Shown here: in pieces, positions 35,761 through 43,874 of the stretch
Position numbering within the stretch: the stretch's first letter is position 1
Layout: every line of letters starts with the position of its first letter
Source of the DNA: Streptomyces sp. NBC_00523
GTDB lineage: Bacteria; Actinomycetota; Actinomycetes; Streptomycetales; Streptomycetaceae
DNA length: 64,000 bases
NCBI RefSeq assembly: GCF_036346615.1
Contig: NZ_CP107836.1
Span: 3,410,001-3,474,000 of the forward strand
Direction: 5' to 3'
Translations under genes and position numbers: made by a program
Notes under the pieces: generated by a model
Databases searched by the model: none
Told to the model about the DNA's origin: nothing
What the model saw: only the letters and a program-made list of their open reading frames with translations

Positions 35761-36419
35761 ACCTGCGCCTCCATCACCACGCGCAGGGCCGCGATACCGC
35801 GTGACCCGTACGCCTTCACCGAGCCCAGGGATATCCCGAGCGTCTCGGCCACCTGAGCCTCGGTCATGTCCGCGAAGTAGCGCAGCACCAGCACCTCGCG
35901 CTGGCGCCTCTGGAGGCCGCGCATCGCCTTGATCAGCGCGTCCCGCTCCAGCTGGTCGTACGCCCCCTCCTCCGCGCTCGCCATGTCCGGCATCGGCTTC
36001 GAGAGGAGCTTCAGCCCGAGGATGCGGCGGCGCAGGGCGGAGCGGGAGAGGTTGACGACGGTCTGGCGCAGGTACGCGAGGGTCTTCTCGGGCTCGCGGA
36101 CCCGGTTGCGCGCGGAGTGCACGCGGATGAACGCCTCCTGCACGACGTCCTCGCAGGACGCCGTGTCGTCCAGCAGCAGGGCCGCGAGGCCGAGCAGCGA
36201 ACGGTAGTGGGCGCGGTAGGTTTCGGTGAGATGGTCGACGGTTGTTCCGGCTGCCACGCTCTCTTCAGCACCCTCGCGCTGCGCCGGCAGCCCCGTCTGG
36301 CGCGCGGCGGGCATGGGCGCGATCACCGGCATGCCACCGGCTGCACGGGCCCGTCGGAGCGGTCGCACCGAAGCGCCGCGCAAGGGGCCCACCACTGTGA
36401 TATCGAGAACCTCTGCCAC
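35757..36419 (-). CDS. RNA polymerase sigma-70 family factor (SigE/ECF type)
   Basis: The 220-residue protein has sigma region 2 (YRSLLGLAALLLDD, DVVQEAFIRVHSA, YLRQTVVNLSRSALRR) and region 4 (LQRRQREVLVLRYF, TEAQVAETLGISLGSVKAYGSRGIA). It lacks regions 1 and 3 and so is an ECF-type factor of the SigE-like family. GTG 36419 is the earliest start; ATG 36332 (MPVIAPMPA) would still keep both domains. It is translationally coupled to a membrane protein that may restrain it. The target regulon is unknown. Confidence 0.9.
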   Translation of the reverse strand: MAEVLDITVVGPLRGASVRPLRRARAAGGMPVIAPMPAARQTGLPAQREGAEESVAAGTTVDHLTETYRAHYRSLLGLAALLLDDTASCEDVVQEAFIRVHSARNRVREPEKTLAYLRQTVVNLSRSALRRRILGLKLLSKPMPDMASAEEGAYDQLERDALIKAMRGLQRRQREVLVLRYFADMTEAQVAETLGISLGSVKAYGSRGIAALRVVMEAQV

Positions 36420-36715
36420 GCCAGTTGGACACGCTTCCCCCCGTCAGGGTTGTACGCATACGGCACAGCGTTTGAGGCCCTGCGATATGCCTTCATACGT
36501 ACCCGCTCTTCTTCAGATGCCCCGCACATGCGCCCCGCCGCGCAAGAAGTGACCGCTTAGACGCTTGGCGCCCGACCCGCGGTTGCAACGAACCGAAAGG
36601 TCATCGTCGGTCACGGCGACTGCCCAGCTCAAGAGGTTCAGACCAGCGAGTTGCTCACAGATCGTTCACAGAAAGTGCAAAAGGGGTTCGATCCGGACCT
36701 CATGATCACGATCGC

Positions 36716-37780
36716 TCAGGACCGGGGAAATTCGGCGGCCACCGATTCGGCAATCTGCGCCACGTTGAGCGCGGCCCCCTTGCGGAGGTTGTCGCCGCAG
36801 ACGAAGAGTTCCAGCGCCTGCGGGTCGTCCAGCGAGCGCCGGACCCGGCCGACCCAGGTGGGGTCGGTGCCGACCACGTCGGACGGGGTGGGGAAGTCAC
36901 CGGCGCCCGGGCTGTCGTACAGCACCACCCCGGGAGCGGTCGCCAGGATCTCGTGGGCCCGGTCGACCGCGACCTCGTTCTCGAAGCGGGCGTGCACGGA
37001 CATCGAGTGCGTGGCGACGACGGGTACGTACACGCAGGTCGCCGACACCCGCAGGCTCGGCAGGCCGAGGATCTTGCGGCACTCCTCGCGGATGGCCAGT
37101 TCCTCCGACGACCAGCCGTCGCCGGCGTCCGTACCGGCCCACGGGACGACGTTGAGCGCGACCGGAGCGGCGAAGGGGCCGCCGTGCGTGTCGCCCACGA
37201 CGCGGCGCACGTCGCCCGGTTTCGTGCCGAGTTCGGTGCCGGCCACCATCGACAGCTGTTCGCGCAGTGCGGCGACCCCGTCGCGGCCGGCGCCGCTGAC
37301 GGCCTGGTACGAGGAGACGACGAGTTCCCGCAGACCGAACTCGGCGTGCAGGGCACCGATGGCGACGATCAGCGCCAGCGTGGTGCAGTTCGGGTTCGCG
37401 ACGATGCCGCGCGGTCTCATCCGTACGGCGTGCGGGTTGATCTCGGGCACGACGAGCGGAACGTCGTCGTCGGTCCGGAAGGCGGCGGAGTCGTCGATGA
37501 CGACCGCGCCCTTAGACGCGGCGAGCGGTGCCCAGCGCGCGGAGACCTCGGCGGGCACCAGGAACAGCGCCACGTCGATGCCCTCGAAGACGTCCTCGGT
37601 GATTTCGAGGACCTCGCACTCCTCACCGCGTACGACCAGCTTGCGGCCGGCCGAGCGCGGTGAGGCGACGAGTCTGACCTCGCCCCAGACGTCCGCGTGC
37701 TGCGAGAGGATCTGGAGCATGACGCCACCGATCGCCCCGGTCGCACCGACGACCGCGAGCGAAGGGCGGCGTGCGGTCAT
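36716..37780 (-). CDS. asd: Aspartate-semialdehyde dehydrogenase
   Basis: The 354-residue cytosolic enzyme reduces aspartyl phosphate to aspartate semialdehyde with NADPH, the branch point to lysine, threonine, methionine and diaminopimelate. It has the nucleotide-binding [11 protein letters not shown], catalytic C132 in NPNCTT and the [12 protein letters not shown] acid/base region. Its ATG overlaps the stop of ask (ATGA), so the first two enzymes of the aspartate pathway are co-translated. Confidence 0.96.
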   Translation of the reverse strand: MTARRPSLAVVGATGAIGGVMLQILSQHADVWGEVRLVASPRSAGRKLVVRGEECEVLEITEDVFEGIDVALFLVPAEVSARWAPLAASKGAVVIDDSAAFRTDDDVPLVVPEINPHAVRMRPRGIVANPNCTTLALIVAIGALHAEFGLRELVVSSYQAVSGAGRDGVAALREQLSMVAGTELGTKPGDVRRVVGDTHGGPFAAPVALNVVPWAGTDAGDGWSSEELAIREECRKILGLPSLRVSATCVYVPVVATHSMSVHARFENEVAVDRAHEILATAPGVVLYDSPGAGDFPTPSDVVGTDPTWVGRVRRSLDDPQALELFVCGDNLRKGAALNVAQIAESVAAEFPRS

Positions 37781-38298
37781 CGGCCGGTGCCCCCGTACAC
37801 GACGGCCTCGTCGGAGTCGCTGTCGAGACCGAAGGCGGTGTGCACGGCGCGCACGGCCTCGTTGACGTCGTCGGCGCGGGTGACCACCGAGATGCGGATC
37901 TCGGATGTCGAGATCAGCTCGATGTTGACGCCGGCGTCGGACAGCGCCTCGAAGAAGCCCGCGGTGACCCCGGGGTTCGTCTTCATACCCGCGCCGACCA
38001 GGGAGATCTTGGCGATCTGGTCGTCGTAGCGCAGCGAGTCGAAGCCGATCACGCCGCGGTTGCGCTCCAGGGCGTCGATGGCCTTGCGGCCCTCGGCCTT
38101 CGGGAGCGTGAAGGAGATGTCCGTCAGACCGGTCGACGCGGCGGAGACGTTCTGCACCACCATGTCGATGTTGACCTCGGCGTTCGCGATCGTACGGAAG
38201 ATCGCGGCGGCCTCGCCCGGCTTGTCGGGCACGCCGACGACGGTGATCTTGGCCTCGGAGACGTCATGGGCGACTCCGGAGATGATCGCGTGCTCCAC
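37777..38298 (-). CDS. Aspartate kinase beta subunit (internal start)
   Basis: An in-frame GTG at 38298 is preceded by AAGGGG with an 8-nt gap and would make a 173-residue polypeptide comprising the regulatory ACT domains only. Corynebacterium and Streptomyces aspartate kinases are known to be alpha2beta2 with beta made from the same reading frame, so the site is credible. The evidence here is sequence plus family knowledge. Confidence 0.6.
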   Translation of the reverse strand: MEHAIISGVAHDVSEAKITVVGVPDKPGEAAAIFRTIANAEVNIDMVVQNVSAASTGLTDISFTLPKAEGRKAIDALERNRGVIGFDSLRYDDQIAKISLVGAGMKTNPGVTAGFFEALSDAGVNIELISTSEIRISVVTRADDVNEAVRAVHTAFGLDSDSDEAVVYGGTGR

Positions 38299-39048
38299 CT
38301 TCTGGTCCCCTTGCGGCTCGTTGCTGACCCAGGTGCCGCGCAGTCCGGAGAAGGACGAGCGGACGTGGATCGGGATGTTGTATCGGCGTGCGTACTCGAC
38401 GCAGCGGTGCAGCAGCACCTTGGAGCCGGACGCGGCCAGCTCCAGCATGTCCTCGAAGGAGATCCAGTCGATCTTACGGGCCTTCTTGACGACCCGCGGG
38501 TCGGCGGTGAACACGCCGTCCACGTCGGTGTAGATCTCGCAGACCTCGGCGTCCAGCGCGGCCGCGAGCGCGACGGCAGTGGTGTCGGACCCGCCGCGGC
38601 CGAGGGTGGTGATGTCCTTCTTGTCCTGGGACACACCCTGGAACCCCGCGACGATCGCGATGTTCCCCTCGTCCAGCGCCGTACGGATACGGCCCGGCGT
38701 CACATCGATGATGCGCGCTTTGTTGTGGACCGAGTCGGTGATGACGCCTGCCTGGCTGCCGGTGAACGACTGGGCCTCGTGGCCCAGGTTTTTGATCGCC
38801 ATGGCCAGCAGCGCCATGGAGATCCGCTCTCCCGCGGTCAGCAGCATGTCGAACTCACGCCCGGCCGGTATCGGGGATACCTGCTCGGCGAGATCGATCA
38901 ACTCGTCCGTCGTGTCGCCCATCGCGGACACCACGACAACCACCTGGTTGCCGTTCTTCTTGGCATCGACGATTCGCTTGGCGACGCGCTTGATGCCCTC
39001 GGCATCGGCTACGGAGGAGCCTCCGTACTTCTGCACGACAAGGCCCAC
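37777..39048 (-). CDS. ask: Aspartate kinase
   Basis: The 423-residue enzyme phosphorylates aspartate, the first committed step of the aspartate family. It opens with [15 protein letters not shown] (the amino-acid kinase fold) and ends with two ACT domains (about residues 265-420), the site of lysine/threonine feedback control. Length and layout match the actinobacterial alpha subunit. A well-placed internal GTG allows production of the beta subunit from the same gene. The gene is upstream of and coupled to asd. Confidence 0.96.
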   Translation of the reverse strand: MGLVVQKYGGSSVADAEGIKRVAKRIVDAKKNGNQVVVVVSAMGDTTDELIDLAEQVSPIPAGREFDMLLTAGERISMALLAMAIKNLGHEAQSFTGSQAGVITDSVHNKARIIDVTPGRIRTALDEGNIAIVAGFQGVSQDKKDITTLGRGGSDTTAVALAAALDAEVCEIYTDVDGVFTADPRVVKKARKIDWISFEDMLELAASGSKVLLHRCVEYARRYNIPIHVRSSFSGLRGTWVSNEPQGDQKVEHAIISGVAHDVSEAKITVVGVPDKPGEAAAIFRTIANAEVNIDMVVQNVSAASTGLTDISFTLPKAEGRKAIDALERNRGVIGFDSLRYDDQIAKISLVGAGMKTNPGVTAGFFEALSDAGVNIELISTSEIRISVVTRADDVNEAVRAVHTAFGLDSDSDEAVVYGGTGR

Positions 39049-39260
39049 GTGCGCTCCTCGCTCAGTCCATTACTGCGGTCGGCTCAGTTTAACGAGCAGC
39101 CCGGAAACGCCCCGCTGATACCACATGGTGAGATGTCCCGCTCACCACGTGATCATCGGGGCGTCGTCCCGAACTGCTCGTACCGCCCTGCTGCCCACCG
39201 AACACGTACGCATTCCCCTTTGTGGCCCAGCCCACACACGGGCCGGACCACATGGGGCCG

Positions 39261-39920
39261 CTACTTGGCCGGGCGCAGGCCCAGCGGGCCCGCGATCTCC
39301 TCGAACATGACGCGGCCCGCCTCCTCGGCGAGGTCGTCGTCGCCGGCGTCCTGGTCGGTGTCCAGGCCGTCCAGCTCCTGGAGGGGCTGGTTGAGGCGGA
39401 TGTGGGCGATCAGGGACTGAAGGGCGCGGAGCGTGGCGGAAGCGGTGGAGCCCCAGTTGGAGAAGTAGGAGAACTGCCACCACCACAGGGCCTCGGTGGT
39501 GCGCTCCTCCTCGTAGTGGGCCAGGCCGTGGCGCAGGTCGGTCACGAGGTCGGCCAGGTCGTCGGAGATGCGGGACGCGACCGGGGCCTTGCGGGGCTCG
39601 TACGGGTCGAAAACCTCGGAGTAGACGTCGATCGGCTCCAGGAGGGCCGCGAAGCGCTCGCGCAGGCCGTCCGCGTCCGGTTCGGCGCCCAGGTCGGGCT
39701 CGTAGCGCTCGTCAGGGAGGATGTCCTCGTACGCGCCGAGCCGGCCGCCGGCCAGCAGGAGCTGGGAGACCTGGAGGAGCAGGACCGGAACGGCCTCTTC
39801 CGGCTCCTCGACCTTGGACACCTCGGTGACCGCGACGATGAACGTCTTGATCTGGTCCGCGATCTGGACCGCGAAATCGCCGGGGTCCTGCGTGACGGTG
39901 TTCAACGTGGCGTCAGACAT
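39261..39920 (-). CDS. DUF5063-type protein
   Basis: The 219-residue acidic, helix-rich cytosolic protein (DPGDFAVQIADQIKTFI; YEDILPDERYEPDL; HYEEERTTEALWWWQFSY) matches the DUF5063 pattern. It has no catalytic motif that I recognise. It lies between ask and recR on the same strand in an order common in Streptomyces, suggesting a conserved but undefined role. Confidence 0.75.
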   Translation of the reverse strand: MSDATLNTVTQDPGDFAVQIADQIKTFIVAVTEVSKVEEPEEAVPVLLLQVSQLLLAGGRLGAYEDILPDERYEPDLGAEPDADGLRERFAALLEPIDVYSEVFDPYEPRKAPVASRISDDLADLVTDLRHGLAHYEEERTTEALWWWQFSYFSNWGSTASATLRALQSLIAHIRLNQPLQELDGLDTDQDAGDDDLAEEAGRVMFEEIAGPLGLRPAK

Positions 39921-40012
39921 CGAGGAGACCTCCCGTGTGCACGGTCGGAGACGGTGAGTAGAAGATAACCGCGCTGAACGTAAAGCCGCCGTGAGATGCG
40001 GAAACGCGACCG

Positions 40013-40612
40013 TCAGACATCGAGCAGCCGCCTCCCCTCGAAGGCGCGGCCGAGCGTGACCTCGTCCGCGTACTCCAGGTCGCCGCCCACCGGCAGGCCG
40101 CTGGCGAGCCGGGTGACGCGCAGGCCCATCGGCTTGACCATCCGCGCCAGGTACGTCGCGGTGGCCTCGCCCTCCAGGTTGGGGTCGGTCGCCAGGATCA
40201 GCTCGGTGATGGAGCCGTCGGCAAGGCGGGCGAGGAGCTCGCGGATGCGCAGGTCGTCCGGGCCGACGCCCTCGATGGGGCTGATGGCCCCGCCCAGCAC
40301 GTGGTAGCGCCCCCGGAACTCACGGGTCCGTTCGATCGCGACGACGTCCTTGGGCTCCTCGACCACGCAGATGACCGACCGGTCGCGGCGCTGATCACGG
40401 CAGATCCCGCACTCCTCCTCCTGGGCCACGTTGCCGCAGACCGCACAGAAGCGGACCTTGTCCTTGACCTCCAGGAGGGCGTGGGCCAGGCGCCGCACGT
40501 CCGTGGGCTCCGCCTGCAGCACGTGGAAGGCGATCCGCTGCGCGCTCTTGGGACCGACGCCGGGCAGCCTGCCCAGTTCGTCGATGAGGTCCTGAACCAC
40601 GCCTTCGTACAA
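40013..40612 (-). CDS. recR: Recombination mediator RecR (TTG start)
   Basis: The 199-residue protein works with RecF/RecO to load RecA at gaps. It has the helix-hairpin-helix [15 protein letters not shown], a zinc finger C-x2-C with CGICRD ([16 protein letters not shown]), and a Toprim domain with [12 protein letters not shown]. The family-typical N-terminus [14 protein letters not shown] requires the TTG at 40612, which has GGAAGG about 7 nt upstream. A longer open frame begins upstream, but its extra residues are not RecR-like. The ybaB-like gene lies just upstream, as in most bacteria. Confidence 0.93.
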   Translation of the reverse strand: MYEGVVQDLIDELGRLPGVGPKSAQRIAFHVLQAEPTDVRRLAHALLEVKDKVRFCAVCGNVAQEEECGICRDQRRDRSVICVVEEPKDVVAIERTREFRGRYHVLGGAISPIEGVGPDDLRIRELLARLADGSITELILATDPNLEGEATATYLARMVKPMGLRVTRLASGLPVGGDLEYADEVTLGRAFEGRRLLDV

Positions 40613-40691
40613 CGGAACGCCTTCCTGACTGAGTCGGCTGAGTCGTGGTACGTACCGTAGGGGGTACGTACGGTCTTGGGTATGCGGCCGG

Positions 40692-41030
40692 TCAGAACGG
40701 CAGGCCGGGCATGCCACCGCCCAGGCCCTGGGTCAGCGGGCCCAGCTTCTGCTGCTGGAGCTGCTGGGCGTTCTCATTGGCCGCCTGGACCGCCGCGACG
40801 ACGAGGTCCGCGAGGGTCTCGGTGTCCTCCGGGTCCACCGCCTTCGGGTCGATCACCAGGGCGCGCAGCTCGCCCGAGCCGTTGACCGTCGCCTTGACCA
40901 GGCCGCCGCCCGCCTGACCGTCGACCTCGGTCCTGGCAAGCTCTTCCTGGGCCTGAGCGAGGTCCTGCTGCATCTTCTGGGCCTGCTGCAGCAGCTGCTG
41001 CATATTGGGCTGACCACCACCGGGAATCAC
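40692..41030 (-). CDS. YbaB/EbfC nucleoid-associated protein
   Basis: The 112-residue protein ([22 protein letters not shown], then a [15 protein letters not shown] core and a QQ-rich helix) belongs to the YbaB/EbfC family of small DNA-binding proteins found beside recR. GTG 41030 has GGAG 5-6 nt upstream and gives the typical short N-terminus; ATG 41045 is the alternative. It likely forms one transcription unit with recR. Confidence 0.92.
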   Translation of the reverse strand: MIPGGGQPNMQQLLQQAQKMQQDLAQAQEELARTEVDGQAGGGLVKATVNGSGELRALVIDPKAVDPEDTETLADLVVAAVQAANENAQQLQQQKLGPLTQGLGGGMPGLPF

Positions 41031-41398
41031 GGTCACTCCAGGCATTTCGACGACAAATGTTTCGGTACGCCGAGCCTACGTTGTCCCCGGGCGGCGCGCC
41101 CCACCCGCCGACGAGCAACTCTTTCGAGTGAGATCGCGGGAGCGGTGCCGGGACTCCTATACCTGACCAGAGGCCGTGCGCACCCGGGAATACCGCGATT
41201 TCGACCCCACGCCCCACCATTCGGCGGTAGGAAGGGCATGCGTCCCGGCACGCACGCGCCTACCCCTCGTCACGCATGGTTACGCATGGGGGACTGCCCG
41301 TCGCGTCAAGGGACCGGGAGCAGAGCAGAGATCCGCCCCGTCGTCGAGTACGCGGTCGAGAGCACGCGTCGCTATGCAGCATGCAGAGGAGTACCCCG
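41031..41398. other. Divergent promoter region, ybaB-recR / SLATT gene
   Basis: About 0.37 kb with no gene that I can support. It holds promoters for both directions. A near-tandem repeat ACGCATGG occurs twice at 41272-41290. Confidence 0.5.
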
Positions 41399-42193
41399 GT
41401 GAGTCAGCCGGAGATGCAGCCCGAAGTGCCGCCCCGCAAGTCCGGCACGTCCGGCCCGGCGGGTGCGGCCGCTCCCTCCGGTACGGACTCCGAGGACCGT
41501 GCGGGGCGGGCCCGTGACCTGACCGGGGAGCCGTTCCCGCTGGGCGACTGGGGAGAGCCGTCCCAGCGGCTGGACGACCTCTACCGGTGGCTGGAGGCGG
41601 ACGCGCTGCGCACCGCCGACTGGTATCTGAACGACCGGCTGTGGAAGCGGCGCGGCGCCAGGGCGCTGCGGATGGGCACCGCCGCCGGGATGGTCGCGGG
41701 CGCCGCCCTGCCCCTGCTCGACCTGACGGGCGCGCTGCACGGCGCGGCCGGCTGGGGCTATCTGTCGCTGCTGCTCGGTGCCGCGTGCATGGCGTGCGAC
41801 CGCTACTTCGGCCTGACCTCGGGCTGGATAAGGAACCTCGCGACCGCGCAGGCGGTGCAGCGCAGGCTCCAGGTGCTCCGGTTCGACTGGGCGTCGGAGT
41901 GCGTACGGGAGGTGCTCGGCCCGGCCGAGGGCACGGCGAGCGAGGCGACCGAGCGGTGCCTGGGCGTGCTGCGGCGCTTCTCCGAGGACATCACGGAGCT
42001 CGTACGGTCGGAGACCGCCGACTGGATGGTGGAGTTCCGGGCCGGTCCCGCGCCCCTGGGGATGCAGGCCCTGGTCTCCGGCGGCTCCGGGAACGGGCGC
42101 CCGGAGCCGGGGGCGGCGCCCGGACGCTTCCCGCTCCAGTCGATGGGCCGGCCGAACATGCCCCGGCAGCGCCCGCCGGAGTCCCCGCGCTGA
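41399..42193 (+). CDS. SLATT-domain two-helix membrane protein
   Basis: The 264-residue protein has two adjacent membrane helices (MVAGAALPLLDLTG and GYLSLLLGAACMAC) followed by a cytosolic helical region (RNLATAQAVQRRLQVLRFDW). This is the layout of SLATT (SMODS/SLOG-associating 2TM) domains. SLATT proteins are proposed pore-forming effectors in nucleotide-signalling conflict systems, but I see no SMODS or SLOG partner here, so the role may be housekeeping. GTG 41399 has GAGGAG 7 nt upstream and is preferred to ATG 41381. Confidence 0.75.
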   Translation: MSQPEMQPEVPPRKSGTSGPAGAAAPSGTDSEDRAGRARDLTGEPFPLGDWGEPSQRLDDLYRWLEADALRTADWYLNDRLWKRRGARALRMGTAAGMVAGAALPLLDLTGALHGAAGWGYLSLLLGAACMACDRYFGLTSGWIRNLATAQAVQRRLQVLRFDWASECVREVLGPAEGTASEATERCLGVLRRFSEDITELVRSETADWMVEFRAGPAPLGMQALVSGGSGNGRPEPGAAPGRFPLQSMGRPNMPRQRPPESPR

Positions 42194-42241
42194 CCGCTCT
42201 CCGGCCGGTGCGGGGCTCCGGCGCGGGACGCCGGGACCGCG

Positions 42242-42892
42242 TCAGCTGAAGACGATCATCGATCCCTGGGCAAGGCTGCGGGTGGCCGCGGCGTGCAGGC
42301 CGAGCCAGACGTGGCGCTCCCGGGCGAAGGGGTTGTCGTCGTACGGGACGGAGGTCGCCGGTTCCTCCAGCTCGGTGGGGGCGGCGGGCGGCAGGGGGGC
42401 GGCCGGCGGGTTCGCCGGGTCGATTCCGATGGCCGGGGCGACGAACTCCAGCTCCCGCAGCAGCCCGTGCGCGGAACCGAGCGGTCCGCCCGCCGCCAGC
42501 AGGTCGTCGGTGGACACGGGTGCGGCGAAGTCGAGGGGGACGTACGCCCCCGCGTGGTCGAAGTGCCACACCAGGTGCGACTGCCGGGCCGTGGACTCGA
42601 ACATCTCCAGCAGCTGCTCGTAGTCCCCACCCAGCTCACCGACCGGCGTGACGGCGAGGCCGCTGAGCTGGAGCAGATAGGCGCGGCGGAGGAAGTGCAG
42701 GGCGTCGTAGTCGAAGCCCGCGACCGGGGCGACGTCTCCGGTCAGTCCCGGCATGTAGGCGTAGACGGGGACGGGCGGCAGTCCGGCCTCGCCCAGGGCC
42801 TTGTCGTAGAGGGCGATCTCTTCGGCGAAGGGGTTGTCGGGGCTGTGGCACAGCACATCGACGAGGGGGACCAGCCACAGGTCACAGGCCAC
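42242..42892 (-). CDS. Unrecognised conserved-looking protein
   Basis: The protein has 216 residues from GTG 42892 (VACDLWLVPLVDVLCHSPDN); GTG/ATG starts upstream to 42973 are possible. Codon bias is that of a real gene. The text contains YAYMPGLTGDVAPVAGFDYD and WHFDHAGAYVPLDF but no motif that I can name; it looks soluble and acidic. It is convergent with the SLATT gene and follows the GntR regulator on the same strand. I do not recognise a function. Confidence 0.65.
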   Translation of the reverse strand: MACDLWLVPLVDVLCHSPDNPFAEEIALYDKALGEAGLPPVPVYAYMPGLTGDVAPVAGFDYDALHFLRRAYLLQLSGLAVTPVGELGGDYEQLLEMFESTARQSHLVWHFDHAGAYVPLDFAAPVSTDDLLAAGGPLGSAHGLLRELEFVAPAIGIDPANPPAAPLPPAAPTELEEPATSVPYDDNPFARERHVWLGLHAAATRSLAQGSMIVFS

Positions 42893-43015
42893 GAAGTCTC
42901 GCTCTCCAACGGGGGCGTGCGGTGGTCGGGACAGCGTAATGCGACCGGCAGCGCGCGCACAGTGGTCACTCACGACCGGCCCGAGGCGCAGAGGAGCGAC
43001 GACGGTGCCGGGGGC

Positions 43016-43732
43016 TCAGACCGGCCCCTCGGTCTCCGCCCCGGACGGCCCCAGCCCGGCCAGTCGGTCGGCCCAGCTCAGCGCATGGCCGTTGTACCCG
43101 TCTATCACCGCGCGCAGGGCCTCGCGGTCCCGGTGCGTGATGGCGGCGACCAGTTCGGCATGGCCGTTCCACAGCCAGTCCCGCAGATCGGCGTCGCCCC
43201 GCAGGTACGGCACGGCGAACACCCAGGCCTGGACGCGCAGCCGGTGCAGGAAGTCGCTGATGTAGCCGTTGCCGATGAGCCCGCCGAGCTCGCGCCAGAA
43301 GCGCAGGTCGTAGCCGATGAGGATGTCCAGGTCACCGCCGCGTGCCGCGCGGGCGGCCTCCTCGGCCCGTCGCCGTACGGAGACGAGCGCGTCCCGGTAG
43401 TCGGCCCGCCGGTCCGGGACCGGCTCGTGGAAGACGTCCCGGATGACCCCGTCCATCACCAGGGCGCGGGCCTCCACCATCGCCCGGTAGTCCGCGACCG
43501 TGAACTGGTGCACCCGGAATCCGCGGTGCTGGTCGGATTCGAGGAGGCCCTGCGCGGACAGGTCGAACAGCGCCTCGCGAACGGGCGTCGCGGACACCCC
43601 GTACTGCTCGGCGATCTGCTTGACGGTGAACTCGCGCCCCGGCAGTAGACGCCCGGCGAGCACCTCGTCACGCAGCGCGTCCGCGATCTGCTGTCGCAGG
43701 GTGCTGCGGGTGACGGCTCCGCTCGGGCACAT
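43016..43732 (-). CDS. GntR-family regulator with FCD domain
   Basis: The 238-residue transcription factor has an N-terminal winged helix (LRQQIADALRDEVLAGRLLPG, VKQIAEQYGVSATPVREAL). The C-terminal FCD/FadR-type helical ligand domain has the metal-site Asp and His residues around LRFWRELG and NGHAELV. Members respond to carboxylic acids or sugars acids. A GGGGAGGGG ribosome site precedes ATG 43732. It is divergent from the Ser/Thr kinase; its targets are unknown. Confidence 0.9.
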   Translation of the reverse strand: MCPSGAVTRSTLRQQIADALRDEVLAGRLLPGREFTVKQIAEQYGVSATPVREALFDLSAQGLLESDQHRGFRVHQFTVADYRAMVEARALVMDGVIRDVFHEPVPDRRADYRDALVSVRRRAEEAARAARGGDLDILIGYDLRFWRELGGLIGNGYISDFLHRLRVQAWVFAVPYLRGDADLRDWLWNGHAELVAAITHRDREALRAVIDGYNGHALSWADRLAGLGPSGAETEGPV

Positions 43733-43874
43733 GGCGCCCCTCCCCCATTCGGTTCCGGGTCACCTTAGACCGGGGTCGTACCGCCCCTGAGCCCCGGAGG
43801 GGCCCGGCCGGACGATCCACGCCGCTATTCTCGTCCCCGTCCGGCGTGTTGTCGTACGGGGGAGGCCGCACACC

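Noticed and set aside
41399..42193. SLATT protein as part of an active anti-phage system
   Set aside because: No cyclase, SLOG or nuclease partner is adjacent; neighbours are recR-ybaB and an unrecognised gene.
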